From AG-339-G14 sp902553315 (lineage in GTDB: Bacteria > Pseudomonadota > Gammaproteobacteria > Magnimaribacterales > AG-339-G14): 64,000 nt of DNA. The notes beneath the pieces were generated by a model, which was not told the DNA's origin, ran no database searches, and was given only the letters and a program-made list of their open reading frames with translations. The stretch covers positions 382,148 to 446,147 of the forward strand of contig CACDKN010000001.1 in the NCBI GenBank assembly GCA_902553315.1, in the 5' to 3' direction. The translations under genes were made by a program, and so were the position numbers. Of this stretch, positions 25,818 to 33,793 are shown piece after piece. The first letter of the stretch is position 1. Each line of letters begins with the position of its first letter.

Positions 25818-27370
25818 TTCTTTAAATCTATCCGTTTTCTAAAAATATCCACTGAAGTAATTTTTACTTTTATAGAATCCCCAACGAAATAATTTTCTTT
25901 CTTTCCTTTAAGAGCTTGGATTGTCTCATCTAATTTATATCTAATTCTTTTACCGCCTTTAAAAGAATTTATGTGGCAAAATCCATCAATATTGAGTTTG
26001 TGAATTTTTACAAAGAATCCAAAATCAAAAACTGAAACAATTGTGCCGTCAAATTCCTCTCCGATATAATTTTCAGCACATTTACACTTAAGAAACTTTT
26101 CTGCTTCCTTAGTTATTTTTTCTGTTTTTCTCTCCTTGTCTGAAATAAGCTCAGAAATTTCAGCTACCTCATTTTTATCATAAAAAAAACTTGAGCCATT
26201 ATTTTTATTTTGTCCTCGAAGATATCCCTTGATGCCACGATGCACAACTAAATCAGCATATCTCCTTATTGGAGAGGTAAAGTGACAGTATTTATCAAGA
26301 GCCAATGCAAAATGATCACTGTTAGCAGAGTCATACTTTGCGAGTTTCATGCTTCTCAAAATTTGAATATTAATTATTTCTTCAAATCTTGTTTTTTTTG
26401 ATTCTTCGAGCCAACTAAGAATTGCATTTCTAAAGTTACTAGTTTTCATGTTTTTCTTAAAACCTCTACTTGTAAGAAATTCTTTTAAGTTTGTGATCTT
26501 AGAAAGATCAGGTTTTTCATGAAATCTAAAAATTGTAGGAATTTTTCTTTTAAGCAAAAAATTAGCGGCACAAATATTTGCGAGGATCATACATTCTTCT
26601 ACAACACCATGATATTCATTCCTTTTTAATTTAGAGAATTTTAAAATTCGATTGGATTTATTTGAGATCGGTTTAGTTTCAGAAAGATTAAATTCAATAC
26701 TATTTCTTTGCTGTCTTTTTTGCTTTAACGCTCGATATATTTTTTCTAAATTATTTAAACTGGTATTAATTTTTTTATCTAACTTATTTTTTGATTTTGA
26801 AAAAAGAGGGCCGAGACTTTCATAAGTGAGACGGGCTTTTGACTCTATAACTGATTCACAAAAATCGTAATTCTTTATTTCTGCATCTCTGGTGAGGTCA
26901 ATGACACAAGATATCGTATATTTTTTCTCATTCGGATTAAGAGAACACTTACCGTTTGATAACAATTCAGGCAACATAGGGATCACTTTATTTCTAAAGT
27001 ATATTGAAGTGCCTCTATTCAAAGCTTCAATATCTAAAGCAGAATTCTTTTTTACATATTCAGACACGTCCGCAATAGAGACAAATAGCTTAAAACCAGA
27101 AGTGGTTTCCTCTGCGTAAAGAGCATCATCAAAATCTTTCGCACTTTTACCATCTATTGTTACGAAAGATTTATTTGTTAAATCAACTCTGGAAACAGAG
27201 GAATCTGTCGCCTCTTCTTTTTTGATCTTATTGATTTCTCTAATTGTTGATTTGGGCCAAGTCTCTGAAATGTCAGACCTCTCTAAGGCTAGCTCAGTAG
27301 AGAATTCAAAAGGATTATTGAATTCATAGCTTATAAATGAATTTTTTTTTACATTTTTTTTCTTAGCCAT
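25811..27370 (-). CDS. rnr: Ribonuclease R/II family exoribonuclease, short form
   Basis: This 3'-5' exoribonuclease has the RNB catalytic domain FVTIDGKSAKDFDDALY with its cluster of metal-binding aspartates, SLNPNEKKYTIS, and HFTSPIRRYADLVVHR. A C-terminal S1 domain follows (GEEFDGTIVSVFDFGFFVKI). ATG at 27370 (MAKKKNVKK) is preferred; an upstream in-frame start at 27454 would overlap rraA and add a stretch unlike the family. The 519-residue product lacks the N-terminal cold-shock domains and the long basic tail of E. coli RNase R (about 810 residues) and is shorter even than RNase II. Confidence 0.88.
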   Translation of the reverse strand: MAKKKNVKKNSFISYEFNNPFEFSTELALERSDISETWPKSTIREINKIKKEEATDSSVSRVDLTNKSFVTIDGKSAKDFDDALYAEETTSGFKLFVSIADVSEYVKKNSALDIEALNRGTSIYFRNKVIPMLPELLSNGKCSLNPNEKKYTISCVIDLTRDAEIKNYDFCESVIESKARLTYESLGPLFSKSKNKLDKKINTSLNNLEKIYRALKQKRQQRNSIEFNLSETKPISNKSNRILKFSKLKRNEYHGVVEECMILANICAANFLLKRKIPTIFRFHEKPDLSKITNLKEFLTSRGFKKNMKTSNFRNAILSWLEESKKTRFEEIINIQILRSMKLAKYDSANSDHFALALDKYCHFTSPIRRYADLVVHRGIKGYLRGQNKNNGSSFFYDKNEVAEISELISDKERKTEKITKEAEKFLKCKCAENYIGEEFDGTIVSVFDFGFFVKIHKLNIDGFCHINSFKGGKRIRYKLDETIQALKGKKENYFVGDSIKVKITSVDIFRKRIDLKKC

Positions 27371-27377
27371 CTTATGC

Positions 27378-27385
27378 ATTATAAT
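27378..27385. promoter_or_regulatory. Shared divergent -10 region of rnr and rraA
   Basis: ATTATAAT reads TATAAT on the plus strand (27380-27385) and TATAAT on the minus strand (27378-27383). Each is exactly 7 bases from the ATG on its side (27393 for rraA, 27370 for rnr). The whole gap between the two start codons is 22 bases. If both are used the mRNAs would be leaderless or nearly so. No good -35 boxes are seen. Confidence 0.5.
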
Positions 27386-27392
27386 TCGTAAA

Positions 27393-27881
27393 ATGACTAA
27401 AAGATTTAGTACTCCAGATATTAGTGATAAATATTCACATTCACTTGCTATCAATATTCAATTTCGTAGTTTTGGAAAAAAAGAATATTTTTGTGGGCAA
27501 GTAAAAACTGCGCAATGTCCAGAAGACAATAGCAAGCTAAAGGAAATATTGAGTCAAGATGGTTCAGGACAAGTCCTAGTGGTAGACGGTAATGGAAGTT
27601 CCAAAGTAGCTCTTTTAGGCGACATGATTGCAAAGCAGGCGATTGAGAATTCTTGGGAGGGAGTAATAATTAATGGTTGTGTTCGCGATGTAGAAATTTT
27701 AAAGACACTTTCGCTTGGCATTTTTGCTATTGGTTCTTGTCCGGTGAGAAGCAACAAAGAAAACAGAGGCGCCCTGGGGCACCCAATTGAAATAGGAGGT
27801 GTTTTAGTTAATGAAGGTTCTTGGATATTTGCTGATGAAAGTGGTGTGCTCGTTTCTAAAACTAAATTGGAGGATTCTTGA
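27393..27881 (+). CDS. rraA: RraA-like protein, regulator of RNase E family
   Basis: This 162-residue protein (161 in E. coli RraA) has the family's GSGQVLVVDGNGSSKVALLG and the ring-forming GVIINGCVRDVEIL followed by GIFAIGSCPVRS. RraA binds RNase E and dampens RNA decay; related proteins of the same fold are class II aldolases, and an aldolase role cannot be excluded. It faces rnr across a 22-base gap. The stop overlaps the TTG start of the following membrane protein. Confidence 0.87.
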   Translation: MTKRFSTPDISDKYSHSLAINIQFRSFGKKEYFCGQVKTAQCPEDNSKLKEILSQDGSGQVLVVDGNGSSKVALLGDMIAKQAIENSWEGVIINGCVRDVEILKTLSLGIFAIGSCPVRSNKENRGALGHPIEIGGVLVNEGSWIFADESGVLVSKTKLEDS

Positions 27882-28243
27882 AAATTTCCTTTTATTGGAT
27901 ACTTTTAACATTAGGTTTTTATTTTGTAATTTCAATTTTTCAAATTACCGCTGTCACAGATTCTTTATTATTCATTTTTAATATCAATAATACTTTTCTC
28001 GAAGGGTTAACTTTCATAGTTTCAATTTTTTTAACTTTTACTCCATTAGTTGGACCTGTGTTAGGAATACTCGGAGCAACTTTGGTATGGGATTGGAATA
28101 TACTTTTTGCAGTTCTTTTATTTTTTTGGCCTTATTTTTTTCTGTTTTTAGGAATGTTTTTTTCTCCTGCGAAGAAAACTGAAAAAAAGAAAAATGAGGA
28201 GCAGATAGTCGATGCAGAAATCATTGATGAAGAAAAATTTTAA
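27878..28243 (+). CDS. Small membrane protein of unknown function
   Basis: The TTG start overlaps the rraA stop (TTGA). The 121-residue protein has about three membrane segments: WILLTLGFYFVISIFQI, FIVSIFLTFTPLVGPVLGIL, and ILFAVLLFFWPYFFLFLGMF. An acidic/lysine-rich cytoplasmic tail (KKTEKKKNEEQIVDAEIIDEE) follows. I do not recognise the family. Coupling to rraA suggests joint expression only. Confidence 0.75.
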   Translation: MKISFYWILLTLGFYFVISIFQITAVTDSLLFIFNINNTFLEGLTFIVSIFLTFTPLVGPVLGILGATLVWDWNILFAVLLFFWPYFFLFLGMFFSPAKKTEKKKNEEQIVDAEIIDEEKF

Positions 28244-28250
28244 AAGAAAT

Positions 28251-28634
28251 CTATTTTAATTCTTTACCCATGTATTTATGAATTATTTCTACCGCTTTTA
28301 ATGGTCTAATCATGACTTTAAACTCTGTTATCTTTCCGTCTTCGTTCCAAGAAATAATATCTATGCCATTGATATTTATTTCGTTAAGAACTAGTTCAAA
28401 CTCTAAGCAAGCCAACCCTGCGGTGATCAGCTCTTTTGTGTAATTAAAGCTATCGTCTGCAAAAACAATAGCTGCAGCACTTAAATATTTCTTTGTTGCT
28501 TCTTTACCATTTTGTGGTGAAAAAACTACTGGTGAATAAAAAATGCAATCTTCATCTAAGATTTCATCTAACTTAGAAAGTTCTCCATTTTCAACTACTT
28601 TGTGCCAGGTTTTAATTGGATTGATCTTATTCAT
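28251..28634 (-). CDS. SnoaL-like (NTF2 fold) protein
   Basis: The 127-residue protein has a pattern typical of SnoaL/NTF2-like cone folds: an N-terminal helix with TWHKVVENGELSKLDEILDEDCIFYSPV and later strands ending in ISWNEDGKITEFKVMIRP. Members are polyketide cyclases, isomerases or ligand binders; no catalytic role can be assigned. AAGGGA precedes the ATG. It lies 8 bases after the alpha/beta hydrolase and is probably in its operon. Confidence 0.75.
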   Translation of the reverse strand: MNKINPIKTWHKVVENGELSKLDEILDEDCIFYSPVVFSPQNGKEATKKYLSAAAIVFADDSFNYTKELITAGLACLEFELVLNEININGIDIISWNEDGKITEFKVMIRPLKAVEIIHKYMGKELK

Positions 28635-28642
28635 TATCCCTT

Positions 28643-29911
28643 TTAAATATTTTTAATAAAATCATACACTGCATTTGCACAACCTTTAGGATTTTCTATG
28701 ACATTAAAATGTGAAGATTTTGGGATGAGAGCAAAAGATTCAAGTTTTGCGCTGGGTAACAACTTAAGCTTTCTATAATCTCTTTTCTCCTCGATAAGAT
28801 TTGAAACTTTTTTATTTAGATCTTGACCCACACAACCAGGAAATAGATCTTCAACTTCATTTTTAAAAAGATTGTAAATTCCAAAATAAGGTTGATCTGA
28901 TATTAATTTTCTATTTTTTCCGTATTTAAATTCATCTTCTCCTTGAAATTGCATTATTTTTACATCTATATTTTTCAATTTCTTTCTATTTAAAACTTCC
29001 ATTTTAGAGTCAGTTTGCATGAAGGTTTGTTGAACCTTTAAAAGATGTTTCCTTGTAGGGTTATTAGCTTTATAAATCAGGTGTGTTACTCGATCATACT
29101 CTTCAGAACCTTTTTTTGAACCTCTCAAGTGACTAGCTATTTCTGTAATTCCAAAAGGGATTTTAATGAATGTTATGAGAAAAAATAAAAGCCTCAGTTG
29201 AAAGGGATATGCCATGTACCTATGGGGAGGCCCTACACAAATTTTGGGAGCTAACTTTGACCATTCATCCTTATAATAATCCCAAACCTGAGACCCTCTG
29301 CTCAAGCTAAGAAATATTTCTTGATTTGAGATTAATAAATTTTCAAAGACTATCACTCCTCTGTCGTGTCCAACAAAGTGAGCTTTTTTTAATTTTAATT
29401 TTTTAAATATTTTTAAGGTAATTTGTGCTTGGTTCTCGTGGCTAAATTTTGGATCAATATTAATTTCCTTAAAATTTATTTCACGATCAAAAGGAAACTT
29501 CAATGCATTGAACTTTGCATAAAGATTCTTATCCAAATTTATTTTTGAATATTCTTCGTAATAAGGAAGATGCAAAATTAAAACATGTAAATCTTTATCT
29601 TTTCTACAAAGTTCTGATGCCATCCAGTAAAGGCTTTCGCTTGGATCGGTAGGAATGCCGCCCATCATTACGATAGTATTTTCCTCCGAGGCTTCTGTAT
29701 TCCCGCATTCTGTTATCAAGTGCTGATAACCGTCAATATGAATAAATCTTTTTTTTAGGTAAATACCTTTGTAGTTTAGGTCATTGCTTTGTTTCTTAAA
29801 CAATTTCTCTTCCTCTCTGATAAAGCAAATTACTGTAAAAATAATTCTTAAAAAGAAGAGAAAAGTTTTCACCAGAAGGGCAAAGATAATTTCAACAAGG
29901 ATTTTAATCAT
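28643..29911 (-). CDS. Alpha/beta hydrolase with N-terminal membrane anchor
   Basis: The ATG at 29911 gives 422 residues; an upstream TTG at 29923 is possible but would lie 4 bases from tRNA-Thr. Residues ~1-30 are a hydrophobic anchor (IFALLVKTFLFFLRIIFTVI). The hydrolase core has GGIPTDPSESLYW (oxyanion region), the nucleophile elbow AHFVGHDRGVIVFEN with Asp at the nucleophile place, as in epoxide hydrolases and haloalkane dehalogenases, and a late PKSSHFNVIENP with the catalytic His. The substrate is unknown. It follows tRNA-Thr(TGT) by 16 bases. Confidence 0.8.
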   Translation of the reverse strand: MIKILVEIIFALLVKTFLFFLRIIFTVICFIREEEKLFKKQSNDLNYKGIYLKKRFIHIDGYQHLITECGNTEASEENTIVMMGGIPTDPSESLYWMASELCRKDKDLHVLILHLPYYEEYSKINLDKNLYAKFNALKFPFDREINFKEINIDPKFSHENQAQITLKIFKKLKLKKAHFVGHDRGVIVFENLLISNQEIFLSLSRGSQVWDYYKDEWSKLAPKICVGPPHRYMAYPFQLRLLFFLITFIKIPFGITEIASHLRGSKKGSEEYDRVTHLIYKANNPTRKHLLKVQQTFMQTDSKMEVLNRKKLKNIDVKIMQFQGEDEFKYGKNRKLISDQPYFGIYNLFKNEVEDLFPGCVGQDLNKKVSNLIEEKRDYRKLKLLPSAKLESFALIPKSSHFNVIENPKGCANAVYDFIKNI

Positions 29912-29927
29912 TTCGAAATACAAACGG

Positions 29928-30000
29928 AGCTGGCGATTGGATTCGAACCAACGACCACCTGATTACAAATCAGGAGCTCTACCAACTGAGCTACGCCAGC
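29928..30000 (-). tRNA. tRNA-Thr(TGT), CCA not encoded
   Basis: Reverse-strand acceptor GCTGGCG pairs with CGCCAGC, discriminator T. Anticodon stem CCTGA/TCAGG closes TTTGTAA with TGT. The three bases after the discriminator are CCG, so CCA must be completed after transcription, unlike all other tRNAs in this window. It sits 20 bases after birA and just before the hydrolase gene on the same strand, so it is probably cut out of a protein-coding transcript. Confidence 0.95.
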
Positions 30001-30020
30001 TAAGGAAATTGATTATATAA

Positions 30021-30815
30021 CTATTCTTTTATTTTAAAAGAGAGTTCTCCAGAAGAAATTAGTTTGGTTTCCTTGTCGATCTGTACTTTTAATCTTCCCT
30101 CGGAGTCTACTTCAATTACCATGCAATTTTTTTCTTTGAAATTCTCTGAGATTACAGTTTTATTTTTGAGATAATTATGTAGGTTGAATTTTTTTTGAAA
30201 GTGAGCAAAACCATAAATCTTATAAGCTCTAAAATAATCTAATACTTTAGACGTCAATTTTCCAATTATTAGATTTCTGTCATACTTTTTTTCTCCATCT
30301 ATTAATTTTAGGGAAACCCAATTCTGATCTATATGTTCATTGGTTTGCATAAAAACGTTTATCCCTATACCTATAATAATCTTGACTAAATTATTTTCAT
30401 ATTTAGTTTCAATCAAAATTCCACATAATTTTTTATCTTTAAAAAAAATATCATTTGGCCATTTTATTTTTGAATCTATGTCATAAAGTTCTTCCAAAGT
30501 GTCTCTAATTGCAAGACCAACCATCAAACTAAAGCCATTAAGGTTGGAGTTTTTTTCTAACTGGAAAGAAAATGACAAGTAAATATTTTGACCCGTTGGA
30601 CTTTCCCATTTTTTATTTCCTCTACCTTTGCCCCTAGTTTGCTTCTCAGCTGAACAAATAAAAAGAGTATTTGCATCAATTTCTAAATCAGATAAGTATC
30701 TATTTGTTGAGTCTATTTCTTCAAAAATTAGTATTTTTATCTTACGGAAATCTTTTAAATTCAAATACGAATTAATAATTTTCTTATTTAAAGGGTTTTG
30801 ATTGACATCTTCCAT
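30021..30815 (-). CDS. birA: Biotin--protein ligase without DNA-binding domain
   Basis: BirA activates biotin with ATP and attaches it to the acetyl-CoA carboxylase carrier. The 264-residue enzyme has FEEIDSTNRYL, the biotinyl-AMP loop RGKGRGNKKWESPTGQN (61-77), KWPNDIFF and KKLCGILIE. It lacks the N-terminal winged helix of E. coli BirA, so it should be the ligase only (group I) and not a repressor. ATG at 30815 is chosen; an in-frame start at 30941 would only translate the opposite strand of tRNA-Tyr. Confidence 0.94.
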   Translation of the reverse strand: MEDVNQNPLNKKIINSYLNLKDFRKIKILIFEEIDSTNRYLSDLEIDANTLFICSAEKQTRGKGRGNKKWESPTGQNIYLSFSFQLEKNSNLNGFSLMVGLAIRDTLEELYDIDSKIKWPNDIFFKDKKLCGILIETKYENNLVKIIIGIGINVFMQTNEHIDQNWVSLKLIDGEKKYDRNLIIGKLTSKVLDYFRAYKIYGFAHFQKKFNLHNYLKNKTVISENFKEKNCMVIEVDSEGRLKVQIDKETKLISSGELSFKIKE

Positions 30816-30830
30816 TTGTAACAAGAGAAT
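30802..30830 (+). promoter_or_regulatory. Sigma-70 promoter of tRNA-Tyr, overlapping the birA start codon
   Basis: TTGACA (30802-30807), 17-bp spacer, GAGAAT (30825-30830). The predicted start is about 30837, 7 bases before the tRNA. The birA ATG (30813-30815, reverse) lies inside the spacer, so the -35 box is part of birA codons 3-5. Confidence 0.65.
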
Positions 30831-30843
30831 AAGCGTCCAATAT

Positions 30844-30927
30844 GGAGGGGTTGGGGAGCGGTCAAACCCAGCTGACTGTAAATCAGCCGCTTCGGCTTCG
30901 CAGGTTCGAATCCTGCCCCCTCCACCA
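30844..30927 (+). tRNA. tRNA-Tyr(GTA)
   Basis: This 84-nt class II tRNA with a long variable arm has acceptor GGAGGGG/CCCCTCC, anticodon GTA at 30878-30880 and encoded CCA. It is divergent from birA with 28 bases between them. Confidence 0.97.
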
Positions 30928-31046
30928 TATTTTTGTTGCAATTAACCTTAGAATTGAGTATAAACGCGAACGGAGTTAAGGGTCTAGGTTTGTTAATTTT
31001 TTTTTGATGATGATGAGCCAAGATTTTCTTTTTTCTTACAGGGTTT

Positions 31047-31122
<76 letters not shown>

Positions 31123-31162
31123 GAATTTTAAAAATTTAGTTTAATTTTAGAGAGGAAAAAAA

Positions 31163-32356
31163 ATGGCTAAGGAAAAATTTGAAAGAACCAAACCGCATGT
31201 AAATGTTGGAACTATTGGTCACGTAGACCATGGTAAAACTACACTTACCGCTGCTCTTACAAAAGTATGTGCAGACGCTTATGGAGCTGGAGAAGCCGTA
31301 GCTTTTGATGGAATTGATAATGCACCTGAAGAGAAAGAAAGGGGAATAACTATTGCCACCTCTCATGTGGAATACGATACACCTAATAGGCATTATGCAC
31401 ATGTTGATTGTCCGGGTCATGCTGACTACATTAAAAATATGATTACAGGAGCTGCCCAGATGGACGGCGCAATATTAGTGGTCAATGCTGCCGATGGTCC
31501 TATGCCACAAACTAGAGAGCACATTTTATTAGCAAGACAAGTAGGTGTTCCATACATTGTAGTTTTCTTGAATAAAGCTGACATGGTAGATGACGAGGAA
31601 TTGACAATGTTGGTAGAAGAAGAAATTAGAGAATTATTAACAGAATATGATTTTCCTGGGGCAGATACTCCAATTATTGTCGGATCTGCTTTGAAAGCAC
31701 TTGAAGGAGACGAATCAGATATCGGTGTTTCAGCAGTCACGAAACTTGTGGAAGCGCTTGACTCTTACATTCCAGAACCTGAAAGAGAAACAGATAAACC
31801 TTTTTTAATGCCTATAGAGGACATTTTTTCTATTCAAGGAAGAGGAACTGTTGTAACAGGAAGAATTGAGAGAGGTATGGTCAATGTTAACGATCCTTTA
31901 GATATCATAGGTATCAAAGAATCTGAAGCTACAGTTTGTACTGGAGTAGAAATGTTTAGAAAACTTCTAGACCAAGGAAGAGCTGGAGAAAACGTAGGTG
32001 TCTTATTAAGGGGAACGAAACGAGAGGAAGTAGAGAGAGGTCAAGTTCTATGTGCTCCCGGTTCTATCAAATCTCATACTAAATTCGAAGCTCAAGTTTA
32101 TGTTTTAAGCAAAGAAGAAGGAGGAAGGCACACACCTTTCTTTAAAGGTTACAGACCACAGTTTTATGTTAGAACTACTGATGTTACAGGTGCAGTTACT
32201 TTACCTGATGGCGTAGAGATGGTCATGCCAGGTGATGATGTCTCTGTTACTGTTGAGCTTATTTCACCCATCGCGATGGAAGACGGCATGAAATTTGCTA
32301 TCAGAGAGGGTGGAAGAACTGTAGGTGCCGGAGTAGTTACTAAGATTATCGAGTAG
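31163..32356 (+). CDS. tuf: Translation elongation factor Tu
   Basis: EF-Tu carries aminoacyl-tRNA to the ribosome. The 397-residue GTPase (394 in E. coli) has the P-loop GHVDHGKT (19-26), switch II DCPGHADY, and NKAD guanine motif; domains II and III follow (PIEDIFSIQGRGTVVTGRIE, RPQFYVRTTDVTG). GAGAGG precedes the ATG. The TAG stop (32354-32356) overlaps the first two bases of tRNA-Trp. It is the only tuf in the window; none lies between fusA and rpsJ. Confidence 0.98.
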   Translation: MAKEKFERTKPHVNVGTIGHVDHGKTTLTAALTKVCADAYGAGEAVAFDGIDNAPEEKERGITIATSHVEYDTPNRHYAHVDCPGHADYIKNMITGAAQMDGAILVVNAADGPMPQTREHILLARQVGVPYIVVFLNKADMVDDEELTMLVEEEIRELLTEYDFPGADTPIIVGSALKALEGDESDIGVSAVTKLVEALDSYIPEPERETDKPFLMPIEDIFSIQGRGTVVTGRIERGMVNVNDPLDIIGIKESEATVCTGVEMFRKLLDQGRAGENVGVLLRGTKREEVERGQVLCAPGSIKSHTKFEAQVYVLSKEEGGRHTPFFKGYRPQFYVRTTDVTGAVTLPDGVEMVMPGDDVSVTVELISPIAMEDGMKFAIREGGRTVGAGVVTKIIE

Positions 32357-32430
32357 GCCAGTAGCTCAATTGGTAGAGCGGCGGTCTCCAAAACCGCAGG
32401 TTGGGGGTTCGATTCCCTCCTGGCCTGCCA
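32355..32430 (+). tRNA. tRNA-Trp(CCA), overlapping the tuf stop codon
   Basis: 76 nt; acceptor AGGCCAG/CTGGCCT with A1-T72 as in E. coli tRNA-Trp; U8 and A9 in place; anticodon stem GCGGT/ACCGC around CTCCAAA; discriminator G and encoded CCA. A1 and G2 are the last two bases of the tuf TAG. Confidence 0.96.
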
Positions 32431-32450
32431 CGATTTGAAGGTAGTTTTTG

Positions 32451-32819
32451 ATGTCACAACAAGTAGAAAGTAATTTTAATATCCAAAGCAAGCTGCTTTG
32501 GCTCATAGGATTATGCCTAATTTCCCTTGCCGTATGGGGCAATTCATATTTTTCTGACATTGGTCTTTTATATAGAGTGTTAGGCGTTGTTGGGATTCTT
32601 TTTGTTTCTTTATTTGTCTTGAGATTTACAATATTCGGAAACCAAACTTACAATTTACTTATACAATCTTCTACAGAAATTAGGAAGGTTGTATGGCCCA
32701 ACAGAACAGAAACGACCCAGACAACTCTTATAGTTACTGTTGCGGTTTTAATTGCTTCTCTTATTTTGTGGGGATTGGACTCTTTGTTTTCTTTTTTAAT
32801 CAAATTGTTATTGGGTTGA
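32451..32819 (+). CDS. secE: Preprotein translocase subunit SecE
   Basis: SecE clamps SecY in the translocon. The 122-residue protein has the three-helix gammaproteobacterial form: LLWLIGLCLISLAVWG, VLGVVGILFVSLFVLRF and the conserved third helix after the amphipathic STEIRKVVWPNRTETTQTT. ATG at 32451 has GAAGG 10 bases upstream; the codon before it is a TTG. It is separated from tRNA-Trp by 20 bases and from nusG by 3. Confidence 0.96.
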   Translation: MSQQVESNFNIQSKLLWLIGLCLISLAVWGNSYFSDIGLLYRVLGVVGILFVSLFVLRFTIFGNQTYNLLIQSSTEIRKVVWPNRTETTQTTLIVTVAVLIASLILWGLDSLFSFLIKLLLG

Positions 32820-32822
32820 AAT

Positions 32823-33356
32823 ATGTCTAAAGCTTGGTATGTAATTAATTCTTACTCTGGTTACGAAAATAAGGCCAAAGAACAATTAATGGATAGAATT
32901 GTTTCTGAGGGACAGGGTGAATATTTTGGAAGAATAGAAGTTCCTACTCAGGAAATAACAGAAATTAAAGGTGGTAAAGAAAAAATCGTACAAAAGAAGT
33001 TCTTTCCTGGATACATTTTAGTGGAAATGGAAATGAATGATGATACTTGGCATTTGGTTAAAGAAACTCCAAGAGTTTTAGGTTTTATAGGAGGAACAAA
33101 AAATGATCCTAAGAGCATCACAGATGTTGAGGCGAACAGAATTTTAAATCAGATTGAAAATGGAGTTGATGAATCTACGCAAACAGTCTCATTTGAGCCT
33201 GGGGAAATGATTAGGGTCATAGACGGGCCTTTTAATGATTTTAGTGGCGTTGTGGAAGAAGTAGATAACGAAAAAAGTAAAGTTAAAGTTGCAGTTATGA
33301 TATTTGGAAGATCAACTCCAGTTGAACTAGATTTTACTCAAATTGAGAGAAGCTAA
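32823..33356 (+). CDS. nusG: Transcription termination/antitermination factor NusG
   Basis: NusG binds RNA polymerase and links it to Rho or the ribosome. The 177-residue protein has the NGN domain (KAWYVINSYSGYENKAKEQL, KKFFPGYILVEMEM) and the C-terminal KOW domain (GEMIRVIDGPFNDFSGVVEEVD). Length is normal. The stop overlaps the rplK start (TAATG). Confidence 0.98.
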   Translation: MSKAWYVINSYSGYENKAKEQLMDRIVSEGQGEYFGRIEVPTQEITEIKGGKEKIVQKKFFPGYILVEMEMNDDTWHLVKETPRVLGFIGGTKNDPKSITDVEANRILNQIENGVDESTQTVSFEPGEMIRVIDGPFNDFSGVVEEVDNEKSKVKVAVMIFGRSTPVELDFTQIERS

Positions 33357-33790
33357 TGGCCAAAGATAAGAAAATTATGACTTATATTAAGCTTCAAGTT
33401 CCTGCAGGAGCTGCAAGCCCTAGTCCTCCTGTTGGTCCGGCACTCGGTCAACATGGAGTGAATTTGATGGATTTTTGTAACGCTTTTAATACAAAAACAA
33501 ATGATTTAGAAAAAAATGTTCCTGTTCCTGTTGTTATATCAGTTTATGAAGACAGAAGTTTTGATTTTATAGTTAAGACTACACCTGCAAGTATTTTATT
33601 AAAAAAAGCTGCCGGACTTACAAAAGGAAGCGGTACTCCCAACTCAGAGAAAGTTGGGAAAGTTAATAGATCACAATTGGAAGAAATAGCTCAAGCTAAA
33701 ATGGCAGATTTAAATGCCTCAAGCTTAGATGCTGCGGTCAAGATTATTGAAGGCAGCGCAAGAAGCATGGGAATCGAAGTAGAGAATTAA
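33356..33790 (+). CDS. rplK: 50S ribosomal protein L11
   Basis: L11 forms the stalk-base GTPase centre with 23S rRNA. The 144-residue protein has IKLQVPAGAASPSPPVGPALGQHG and the C-terminal RNA-binding part (PNSEKVGKVNRSQLEEIA, GSARSMGIEV). The extreme N-terminus (MAKDKKIMTYIKLQ) is usual in length. One-base overlap with nusG, 3-base gap to rplA. Confidence 0.98.
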   Translation: MAKDKKIMTYIKLQVPAGAASPSPPVGPALGQHGVNLMDFCNAFNTKTNDLEKNVPVPVVISVYEDRSFDFIVKTTPASILLKKAAGLTKGSGTPNSEKVGKVNRSQLEEIAQAKMADLNASSLDAAVKIIEGSARSMGIEVEN

Positions 33791-33793
33791 ATT

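Noticed and set aside
29784..30020. Forward frame with a SWRLDSNQRPPDYKSGALPTELR stretch
   Set aside because: This is the antisense translation of tRNA-Thr(TGT) and the start of the hydrolase gene; a typical annotation artefact.
30788..31021. Reverse-strand frame over tRNA-Tyr (GAGFEPAKPKRLIYSQ) and the upstream extension of birA to 30941
   Set aside because: Both only read the tRNA-Tyr gene backwards; the birA family sequence begins at the ATG at 30815.
32164..32560. Reverse-strand frames containing GIEPPTCGFGDRRSTN-like text
   Set aside because: They are translations of the antisense of tRNA-Trp and tuf, a well-known source of false hypothetical proteins.
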